A program made the translations under genes and the position numbers. A DNA stretch of 64,000 nucleotides from the NCBI GenBank assembly GCA_037783415.1, contig JAZGTN010000015.1:6521001-6585000 (forward strand), in the 5' to 3' direction. This DNA is from Leptasterias polaris (lineage: Eukaryota > Echinodermata > Asteroidea > Forcipulatida > Asteriidae). How positions within the stretch are numbered: position 1 is the stretch's first letter; each line of letters starts with the position of its first letter. Below the pieces are notes generated by a model. It was not told the origin of the DNA, made no database searches, and saw nothing but the letters and a program-made list of their open reading frames with translations. Shown piece after piece: positions 56,101 to 64,000 of this stretch.

Positions 56101-59100
56101 CTGTAGCTGCTACTCGGTGGAATTCCAATACAGCGCGCCACCAAGAGTTTGTCAGTGTACAATGCAGAGTTCTTCAGCTTTACCAACAAACAAAGTTAAA
56201 GCTAATTAAAATAAATCTGCATTTGTTGACAATGCTTTCAGTTGGCATGTCCTCCTCGGTACTTTTTCGCGTACTCTATACATCTTCTGTCTTCTTTGGA
56301 AACAGCCACTCCAGGGCAAACTCTCGGTGGCGCACTTTATTGTGAATCCATAGTATTTATTCTTATTTTACTGTGCAATTATTAATTCAAAGCTTGTTCA
56401 CTGGCAATATTAATCACTTTTACAACTTTAAACATACAATATAGCATTGGAATTTTCTTTGAATCAAAAGAAGTTAAAGTTCAAAATCTTTGACCTCTTC
56501 AGTGGTAATTTATTCATATATTCAATGTTAAAGCGTTAAATACACCATTTTAAATCTGCATAAATACTTTTTAATGGCCTAATATTTACCAAGTCGTACC
56601 CATCAAACTCATATTTTAGGAGAGGAAAAAAATCCAGGTACGGCTGAGAGGTCGTTCAACCCTGCAGCCCATCTCAGAAGGCGTGGTCGAGATGTTTTAT
56701 AAGGGGAAGTGGCGAACTGTCTGCGCGGACGAGTGGGACACTCATGATGCAACAGTGGTATGCGGACGTCTTGGTTTCAAGCAAGCGTTGCCTCTGAGTA
56801 GCCGCTACGCGGAAGAGTAAGTTCAAGTATAATACGGTAAATACAGACGAGTTGAGGATTGGTATTATTAGAGAACAAAAGTATCAGTCTAAAATTCATA
56901 ACATTCATTAAACATTGTTCATAAAGAGCGGCCCTAAGTTGATCTTAATATTTTAGTTATTACGTTTTTATGGCAGAGTAGACACCGTAGGTACTGGTTA
57001 ATAACTATTTTACACTTAGAATTAGCATTTTGTTATAAAGCATTCAAGTCAAAAATGCACCTCTCCGCGCGGCTTTTTAGCCGAAAGACAAAAACTGCCA
57101 TTCTATGATAATGATATACATTGACCCCTTGACGTCATTGGTGGCTAGAAACACACGGTCAGCATTTTGACATATACACACAATTGGGGGGAAACAAAAA
57201 CCAATCAAGAAGAAGCAAAACTTACATTTTACAGTAAAGAAGTCTTTGTGTCCACCACCTAGGGTATCCCAAATTGTGTCATATTTGTAAAATGAAGCGT
57301 ACACGTTGGGTAGTTTTTTATGGTGAGGTAAGGGACTCGTAATAAATGTTTTATATTTCTTGTGGACTTCATCTTTATGAAAAAATATTCAAAAACTAAA
57401 TATTTCAGAGCATCTTTTTCTTAGAGCCGCTCTTAAAAGTTAAAGTTGCAGATATTCTTAAATAAATCTTGAGAAGTTAACGGTTTTAAAGATGTCTGTA
57501 CCCTTGAGAACTGCATTCACCAAGCTAACTATTTAGCATTCTCGTCTTTTTCTTGTCTGTCAGTACTGAAGTGCAGCGACGTAAGAGCATGAAGTTCACA
57601 AACTTCACCTGCATTGGATCAGAGGTCTTCATCGGTTCGTGTCAGTTTGATGACCTGGAAAGCTACACCCAATGCGGGTCCGAGACGGTGGCACACGTCC
57701 GGTGTCATCGGGGGAGTTTTGTCATCGACACGCCCTACGAAGACAACGTCGACGTGGAGGAGTTAGACCGTGAGTTGGAGGAGAAGCTTGATGCTGTTGT
57801 TGATGAGATGGAGAAGAACGACACTATGGATGCTGAAGTTGGTGAGGGTGGATCTTCTTCTAACACTACTGAGACTGAGGAAGCGGAGGAGCTGCCGGTC
57901 TTCAACAATCTCCGTGAAGAGGCATTGAGGACAGATGGAAAGGAAAAACGAAAGCAACCCAGGGTAAGGTAGCGATGAGGTAATTTGTTCTGAAGTGTTG
58001 CCTTGGTTTAGGGTTTACCTGTTGTATGTAGGGTGTTGTGGCCGAATGGACTGGACTCAAGCTCTCATGTTCTTGGAGTTTGAGCGTGGAGTAGGCTACT
58101 GGTATTAGTCAGGGACGTAAACCATAGGTCCTGTGTTCTATGCAATGCACTTAAAAGAAGGCTGCAGACGTAATCAATCAACCAACTAACCAATCAATCA
58201 ATCAATCGATTGCCACGAAAACAACAACCATGCAACAGCAGTAGGCCTGTATACACACTAAAATCGCATGATACATTTTCAAGGGTTTTTCTTCTTTTAT
58301 TAGAAGGGGCGAAAGGGTCTCCGGCCCATCATCCGTCTGAGAGCCGGAGGAAAGTTTGGTGAGGGAAGGGTGGAAGTCTACATCAAGGGGTTATGGGGAA
58401 CCATCTGCAGCGAGGGCTGGGACCTGGCTGATGCGAGCGTTGCTTGTAGGCACCTCGGCTTCGGGGTAGCGAAGAAAGCCGTCGACAACTCCGGACATGG
58501 ACAAGGTATGTTATTAGATCGTTTCCTTGGAAGATTTTTACAATGCTAGATGCAAAAGACATACCGGAGAAACATTGTTCCTTAACTCTGTGTGCATCCC
58601 CACCGTCCGTTTGCCCGTTGTTGCTATTCTAAATTAATAAATGAAATAAAAATGAAATAAGCAGGCCTATACCAATTTCCAACGACGGGTAAATAGTATT
58701 TAATTTTGCTTTCCCTGTCTGATTTTTCTTCTTCTTGCCGTGCCCGATTTTCCCCATTGTTTTGCCCAAATTTGGGACCGGATGGATGATGGCAGTTGCA
58801 ACCCCCTGGGGGTCGTACGCCTTTACAAACTTAAGTTACATTTAAGATTACATTAAGACCCAGGTTGCATTAGGGTCTGGCTATACATTATAGGCGCCGA
58901 ACCGAACAGCTATTAACTTTTGGAGACTAATCTTAATTTTTTGTTGTCCTGGTTGAAACGTCTAGACCACCGGACTTAGGTTTGGATTCCGGTCTTGATA
59001 TATTTTGTGCCCCAAGACACTTTGCTTGGTGCTTTGGATGGGACGTAAAGCTGTATGTCCCGTGTGTTCTGTAAACACATAAGATAACCCAGTGCATTTA

Positions 59101-62100
59101 TCGTTAATTTTAGGAGATGGGGTTTGCCCCGGTATTCATGGCATGGTTTGCAACAGAACGCCGCCTCACCAGTGTAGAACCATAAATGGATGACATAAGT
59201 CACAAAATTAGCAAGCCATTTATTAAAATAGTAAGCGCTTTGAGACGCCTGTTGATAAAGCGCTATATTATTATAAGAACCGAGTATTATTATTTCTGTC
59301 TTGCAGGGGTGGGCCCGATCTGGCTGTGGAAGATGCAATGCAGAGGTCACGAGAGGAGTCTGACCTCGTGTAACCATGGGTACTACAACAGTAGCAGCTG
59401 CACCCATGCTAGTGATGCTGGTGTACAGTGCATCGTACCCGATATCGACGTCCAAAGCCACGTAAGATAAGATGCGTTTAACTAATTAAATTGTCGAGCT
59501 ATTTTACACCACCAGTTATTTTCAGAGCCATAAAGATCGACGACTTACTGTGCACAAAACGGACGAATAAGCCCCTGGGCAACACAAATAAGCATGACAG
59601 TTTTTATTTGTGTTTTTGTCAAACTGACGACTAGCTTCAAGAGACTCCATACTGCATACATTAATGATCGCATTTTCTTTTATCTTATACACTTTTTAAA
59701 AAGTGAAGACAAACTACTTAAAAGCAAACTGTGGTGATGGCAGGTGACTTAGTTTCTAGATTCCTTCCCCACCATGTTTCAAATTCCACATGTAGGCCTA
59801 CTGCCAATAATTTGTCCCTTTTTTAGTAGAGGACGCCCTTGTCTCACGTATATATATTTTCAGGTAGCACGTTGTGTTGAAAGGGAATTTTCGTTTTGTG
59901 TTTGTGTTTAAAAAGTTTTCATATCGGAACTGGCGCCAAAACTACCCTCGAACTTTTGCACACTTTTCTCTCTCTGTTACAGCATCAAATGGAGCCAAAC
60001 ACCTTCGTATATTATCACAACCTTGGATACCAGTCAATCTTTCCCCCAAAACGTTTCAAAACATACCTCACAAAATGCATAGTCTTCTCTCAATTCGTTC
60101 CTCATTGTGCGTCTTTGGGTTCCCTGAATTTGAATGCATTGTTTGGTTGATACCTATGCCTTTTATGACTTTATTATCAGCATCAAACTTTGCATTTTTC
60201 TTTTCCATTCAAGGTAAAACTTGAAGGGGGGACGTACGAAAGGGAGGGCCGTGTGACCGTTCTGCTGAACGGGGAGTGGGCCAATGTATGCGGGGGAACT
60301 GAGTGGGGTCTTTTAGATGCCAAGGTCGTTTGCAGACAGCTGGGACTGGATCATGCTCGCTACGCAATTCAGGTGGGTACTTTATTAATATTATACATAT
60401 TTCTGGTAATGAAACCAAGGATACATCATAAGTGAACTTATTCACTGTAGCTCGCAAGTCTGAGAAAACCTGTAAACAAGGGTGCTCGCTATGTGAACCA
60501 GAAACACCGGGGTTAACCCCTATACTCTTCCAAGAAGTGTATTGTGGCGGGACACCCTCGAGTCAGCGACTAGGCCGATGAAGACCAGACACAATCCAGG
60601 GTGCTTATCCAACCCCAATAATATGTATTAACCTTACGCCAGGGTGAGCGGCTACCCAGACAAAAGGGGGGACAATAACGAACGGCGGCTATGCCTAGGG
60701 GCAGTTCGTTTGGTGGAAGTTTACCACCGATTGAGAATGATATTCCTAATAGTTAGAATCAGAGCAATCACGTCACCAGAAACCTCAATAAACCTCACAA
60801 GGATACCAGGTCTCCAATAACAGTAACAATGGTTTTATTTCTCATAAACGTTCAATGAATCACTCAACAATAATAGTAATTACACAACCAGGTAAAGGTA
60901 ATAAACCTCACCTAAATGTAATAAACCTCAGTAATACAAACAAGTGTAGTAAGCAGCATAAACCTCAGTACAACCTCAGTCGGCCCAGCGCTAGGAATCA
61001 GCCTTGCCAAACAACGGTATACCTCACACTGTATTATGCTAATAACCCTCACAGACTGGCAGTCTGCACAATAGAAACTTCATGCGGATTACAATAACCC
61101 TCTCTAAAGAACTCGTCAGCGCTACTCTAATAACCCTCCGGGTAGCCCGCACAGTGGTCGCAACTGAATCGTATCTCAGCCGTTCTACACCAACGTGTAT
61201 TCAACGGCATACAACTCACACAACCTTCCAATGCTTCAGCCTTCCCCCGATAAAGGTTACACAATTCATGCTCTACAACTCCGAGCCTTACATTAACATA
61301 AAGTTTACTTATACAGTAAAAACCCACCTCGCTATATCTCTCCCGCGCTGAACGTAGAAACACAACGGGTCACACAGCTCAACCACCAGCTAAAGATAAC
61401 GCACACAGTAGCAGTGGGAACACGCAATTTGGTCTCAACACAGTGCCAACGCACAGTTCACGGTCACAGAACTAGAACACTAAAAGTACAGCAAAAGACC
61501 CTAGACCAAAAGCGAAGACCAAAGACCAAAGAGGCGGGAAAACTAGCGCTGCTCGCTTATAATGCACCCGCTAGCACCCCCCGCAACGCACAATGCGCAC
61601 TGCGTCTTTTGGCGCACTAAACTTCACCAAGTCTACCCCCTGTTCCGTCACAGTATTCACTACCAATCCTAGTTCATGGGAATTACGGTTTAATGGATCC
61701 GAAGAACAAAGCAATTATGGCAAAGTATCTTGCTCAAGGACACTTAATGTCACAACCTGAACTCGAATCCACATTCTGCTGATCAGAAACACCAGAGCTT
61801 GAGTCTGGTGCTCTTAAGTGTTCGGCCACTACACGCCATAACAAGTCCCGCACGAACATCAGGTAGGATTTTAATCAACAACTTTCCAAACTCTTCAGTA
61901 GATGCCAGCTGGACTCAAGCATTCAGTATAACTGTCCAGCGCTTGTTATGCTTTGTTGTCGGGCAAAACCATACTCATACTTATGGAGAAGAATCTTACT
62001 CAGGAACACAATAGACCGATCCATTAAGCCACGCCCATTTCTCATTGACCAATCACAACCGCGAAATCTGATCACCATTTGAGCCGTTTGGTGATCTTTG

Positions 62101-64000
62101 CACTAATGTTGATAGGGTTTCGCGGCTGTGATTGGTCAACTCGTAAGGAGGCGGGGCTTAATGGATCGGTCTATTGCCGTGACCTGGACTCGAACCCACA
62201 CTCAGTAACAACAAGTGCTTGAGTTCGGTTCTCTGTAACCGCTCGGTCATTATATAAGGTTTACAACACGTTCTTCTTTCCAGAGTACAAATACTGGTGG
62301 CAGACCTTTTTTTTTACGAACCTGTGATTTCAAGGGAATCAGAATTCGGACTTAACTGGTCTGGACTTAACAGTCGACTTAACTGGTCTGAGTCGACGTA
62401 CAATAGTTTGAGTAAAGTCGTTTGAGGCTGAGGAACTGTATTGCGAGTCAGCGAGATCCCATCTTGTGTACAAACAAGAGAGTCTGAGGGTGCAATTTCA
62501 CAAGAGTTGAGATTGATTTTAAACTCAAGTCAATCTTAATTGCCAACCGATGTCATAATACAAATCACTATGGTAATACTGCACTGACAATTCGTCTTAA
62601 GATGAATCTTCGTTTTACACGAGGAGCGAGAAATCCAAGAGCCTCAGAAAATGTCGATTTTAGGATTTTGATCTTTAAAGCTTAGGCTACCCATACTCCA
62701 TACTATTTCTCTTTATTCAATTGACAGAGTACTTTAAGCTACGGAGCTGCTCCTAAGAGGAACATTATGATGCTGGATGTACAATGCACTGGGAAGGAGC
62801 GAACCATCAGGGAGTGCAAATACACGCGTCGATCACAGAACAACACATGTTACCGCGGCTTCCGCGCTGGTGTGGTCTGCGTTGAAGGTAAGAATCCATG
62901 TTTTATTAGTTTACAAAAACTGTGAACGAATTCGAAAAACTTAATGTCATGTGAATCGGTGCATTGTATAGTGTGTCATTGTTTTAACGTCAAGGCTTTA
63001 TGTGGTTTCTTATGACAGTAATTTGCAGACTGTAAGTTTGTTGGTCCTACAATTCCGGTCACATCTCGCTGAGGCCCCTTCCTCCTGGTCAGTGTTGGCT
63101 CTCATTGAGCGGTCTGTAACTACCGTGGGGGACGGGTTGTCAATGGTGTCCCAAACATTTTGGCTGGGATTGTATGAACGTTTACTTAGTATATAAAGCC
63201 TTGATTGGATGTGGACAAACGTGGGAGCGGGGGACTAGGAGGATATATTGCTGACAACCATTTTGACCTGGATGCCCAAATTATTAGAGCTGCTAAGCGC
63301 AAACCAGCGGGGAGCAAGTTTAATACAGTGTGCAAGACGTAGTGGCTGGTAAACGATTTCTGTTCAGGCAAAATTTGTCTGAGCGTCACAATTTTTTTTC
63401 AAGCAGATTCGGGAACATTGCTCAAGAGCATGGGGAAAGAATTTTAGAAAATCAATCAATTGCACGAACCTTGGGTGCCTTATATTGTTGGTATTGCGAG
63501 GATGAAAATATTTGCTCTTTAATTGATTTCAAGGAGGGTCGATAAGTAATTATGGATATCCTCAGATAGTTTTACAATGAGAGAGCCAACGGCATGATAA
63601 CGGGCGTGAAACACCACCGATTGTTGCCACAACTTGGACGGGATGCCAATCCTAATAATTTGTTTGGGTACCAAAAGACCCCTAACAAAAACTGTAAAGA
63701 TCTTGCGCCCCGTAATAGAAGGAACGCAAAGGCATTGGTATCGATGCTTTTTAACATCAGTACTTGTATCTAACCGTTGACAGGTTTACCCGATGTGTTA
63801 ATGGACCTCCACGTCCTGCAATCTTCCGTAATAATCCAGGACTGGCCCGAGATCATGATGTCATGCTCCAGGGAGGAGGGCTGCCTGTCTGAGGTTCCCA
63901 GTGGCAACGGTCTACGCCGACTCCTCCGGTTCACAAGCGCCATCATGAACCGCGGGTTGGAACAGTTCCGTCCCGTACTGAACAGATACAGTTGGATATG
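52853..64000 (+). CDS. Lysyl-oxidase-like protein (LOXL2/3/4 type), 3'-truncated by the window edge
   Basis: Secreted copper amine oxidase that oxidises lysines in collagen and elastin for cross-linking. Exons 52853-53150, 54356-54519, 56620-56816, 57564-57963, 58304-58505, 59307-59461, 60214-60372, 62728-62887 and 63784-64000 give 650 codons plus two bases, in phase throughout. The signal peptide is at about 1-31 (MPSVSDCVTTQIVCLSVTL). Four SRCR domains follow: about 38-140 (RLEVYN, YGTVCDDGW, DCHHSEDIGLTC), 160-267 (VVEMFYKGKWRTVCADEWD), 362-470 (GEGRVEVYIKGLWGTICSEG, HASDAGVQC) and 473-577. The LOX domain starts at about 580 (LPDVLMDLHVLQSS, EEGCLSE, LRRLLRFTSAIMNRG, QFRPVL). SRCR domains are each split over two exons. 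The copper-binding His motif lies beyond the window. Four SRCRs plus LOX define the LOXL2/3/4 group; which member cannot be told. A long acidic linker separates SRCR2 and SRCR3. Confidence 0.93.
53320..54295 (+). repeat. 23-bp minisatellite with a 206-bp higher-order unit
   Basis: Tandem copies of GTGCAGTTTCTGGTGTTACT plus CTA fill most of LOXL intron 1. The block 53395-53600 is repeated at 53601-53806 with an identical translation, showing a recent duplication of about nine units. Units decay towards the right end. Confidence 0.92.
54356..54519 (+). CDS. LOXL exon (second half of SRCR1)
   Basis: The acceptor CCATCTCAG precedes GKVLLDDVRCTGNETTLFQC and DCHHSEDIGLTCS. The exon ends GCC|GTAAGT, phase 0. 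Confidence 0.92.
54520..56619 (+). other. LOXL intron 2
   Basis: 2.1-kb GT..AG intron. It contains a 19-bp tandem repeat at 55619-55790 and otherwise AT-rich sequence with no recognised exon or element. Confidence 0.55.
55619..55790 (+). repeat. 19-bp tandem repeat
   Basis: About eight copies of GACATGAACCATTATGTCC with T/C changes and small deletions. Confidence 0.8.
56620..56816 (+). CDS. LOXL exon (first half of SRCR2)
   Basis: The acceptor ATATTTTAG opens ERKKIQVRLRGRSTLQPI, then KWRTVCADEWDTHDATVVCG. A second in-frame AG 18 bases on (ATCCAG) could be used instead. The donor is GAAGA|GTAAGT, phase 2. Confidence 0.9.
57564..57963 (+). CDS. LOXL exon (second half of SRCR2 plus acidic linker)
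   Basis: The acceptor CTGTCAG gives TEVQRRKSMKFTNFTCIGSE to VAHVRC (end of SRCR2). A linker of about 85 residues follows, rich in Glu and Asp (VDVEELDRELEEKLDAVVDE), and ends in a basic cluster KEKRKQPR. The donor is AGG|GTAAGG, phase 0. Confidence 0.92.
58030..58200 (+). mobile_element. Decayed tRNA-derived SINE
   Basis: GTGTTGTGGCCGAATGGACT, then GACTCAAGCTCTCATGTTC and GGGACGTAAACCATAGGTCC follow the head-to-body order of the SINE at 1731. It lies in LOXL intron 4. Confidence 0.55.
58304..58505 (+). CDS. LOXL exon (first half of SRCR3)
   Basis: The acceptor TTTTATTAG precedes KGRKGLRPIIRLRAGG, GEGRVEVYIKGLWGTICSEG and ASVACRHLGFG. Donor CAAG|GTATGT, phase 1. There is no start codon, so the frame is easily missed. 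Confidence 0.93.
58930..59295 (+). mobile_element. tRNA-derived SINE ending beside a LOXL splice acceptor
   Basis: A degraded head (CTAGACCACCGGACTTAGG, GGATTCCGGTCTTGAT) is followed by a body with GGGGTTTGCCCCGGTATTC. The tail is GATAAAGCGCTATATTATTA, then AGAACCGAGTATTATTATT. It occupies the end of LOXL intron 5. Confidence 0.7.
59307..59461 (+). CDS. LOXL exon (second half of SRCR3)
   Basis: The acceptor TCTTGCAG precedes GVGPIWLWKMQCRGHERSL and THASDAGVQC. It ends CAC|GTAAGA, phase 0. A SINE tail ends within about 15 bp upstream of this acceptor. Confidence 0.92.
60214..60372 (+). CDS. LOXL exon (first half of SRCR4)
   Basis: The acceptor CATTCAAG precedes VKLEGGTYEREGRVTVLL, GEWANVCGGTEWGL and AKVVCRQLGLDHARYA. 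It ends CAG|GTGGGT, phase 0. Confidence 0.93.
60480..61660. repeat. Unclassified insertion-like block rich in AACCTCA/AACCCTC motifs
   Basis: Composition changes abruptly to C/A-rich with many AATAAACCTCA and TAATAACCCTC motifs, between GGGGTTAACCCCTATACTC and CCCCCTGTTCCGTCACAG. It could be a solo LTR or a DNA element. No inverted ends or target duplication were identified. It lies in LOXL intron 7. Confidence 0.35.
61735..61852 (-). mobile_element. tRNA-derived SINE head, minus strand
   Basis: The inverse B-box AACTCGAATCCACATTCTGC, then CTGATCAGAAACACCAGAGC and GTTCGGCCACTACACGCC, mirrors the head at 1735-1828 closely. It lies in LOXL intron 7. Confidence 0.7.
62010..62175. repeat. Palindromic MITE of about 166 bp
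   Basis: The left AATAGACCGATCCATTAAGC, then CACGCCC and TGACCAATCACAACCGCGAA, is mirrored by TTCGCGGCTGTGATTGGTCA, GGCGGGGCTTAATGG and ATCGGTCTATT. It is non-coding and interrupts SINE-derived DNA. Confidence 0.75.
62178..62270 (-). mobile_element. tRNA-derived SINE head, minus strand
   Basis: GACCTGGACTCGAACCCACA and CTCTGTAACCGCTCGGTCAT are the inverse B-box and A-box. It begins directly at the right end of the palindromic MITE. Confidence 0.65.
62488..62620. repeat. MITE family C copy
   Basis: GTGCAATTTCACAAGAGTT, ATACAAATCACTATGGTAAT and CGTCTTAAGATGAATCTTCG match, in inverse order, the element at 14281-14429. The right end is diverged. Confidence 0.6.
62728..62887 (+). CDS. LOXL exon (second half of SRCR4)
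   Basis: The acceptor AATTGACAG precedes STLSYGAAPKRNIMMLDVQC, TGKERTIRECKYTR and GFRAGVVCVE. Donor GAAG|GTAAGA, phase 1. Confidence 0.92.
63784..64000 (+). CDS. LOXL exon (start of catalytic domain), cut by the window edge
   Basis: The acceptor GTTGACAG precedes GLPDVLMDLHVLQSSVII, then SREEGCLSEVPSG and LRRLLRFTSAIMNRGLEQFR. The last visible residues, YSWIW, lie just upstream of where the His-rich copper site is expected. Confidence 0.93.

Noticed and set aside
63000..63780. Coding-like pieces in the last LOXL intron
   Set aside because: Frames are short and broken by stops. Fragments such as a 71-codon frame at 63330 resemble no family I know, so I treat it as intron or an old repeat.

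Overview
The window looks like a stretch of metazoan nuclear genome, most likely from an echinoderm (a sea star or close relative; this is inference). Small coding exons are separated by long AT-rich introns with GT..AG ends. The proteins resemble deuterostome orthologues. The non-coding DNA is packed with tRNA-derived SINEs, 5'-truncated LINEs, TTAA-, TA- and 8-bp-duplication DNA elements, and foldback elements. No prokaryotic gene organisation, CRISPR array or credible functional RNA gene is visible.

Four multi-exon genes can be built from homology plus splice phase. (1) A T-box transcription factor on the minus strand at 441-6605: five exons, 2034 nt, 677 aa. (2) TMEM129, an ER membrane RING-type E3 ubiquitin ligase, on the plus strand at 13719-26628: four exons, 364 aa. 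(3) UBLCP1, a ubiquitin-like-domain CTD-family phosphatase that regulates nuclear proteasomes, on the minus strand at 30641-39916: seven exons, 320 aa. (4) A lysyl-oxidase-like (LOXL2/3/4-type) gene with a signal peptide, four SRCR domains and the start of the copper amine oxidase domain, on the plus strand from 52853 past the right edge of the window: nine exons visible, 650 complete codons. In each complete model the exon lengths add up to a multiple of three and every junction keeps phase.

Layout: T-box gene (441-6605); repeat-bearing intergenic DNA containing a 911-bp hAT-like element (6606-13718); TMEM129, whose 9-kb intron 2 holds nested TTAA elements and a LINE; an intergenic stretch with a roughly 110-bp tandem repeat (26629-30640); UBLCP1, whose introns hold a 1.7-kb foldback element with 15-bp repeat arms, a 757-bp near-palindrome, a LINE tail, an 8-bp-duplication element and a TA-flanked foldback MITE; a 13-kb intergenic region with a LINE and other repeats (39917-52852); then LOXL, whose intron 1 carries a 23-bp minisatellite.

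The genes do not form a pathway or operon. TMEM129 and UBLCP1 both act in ubiquitin-proteasome biology, but nothing in the sequence shows co-regulation. The most distinctive features are the foldback and nested transposons, a T-box with an expanded internal loop, and a long acidic linker followed by a basic cluster in the LOXL protein.
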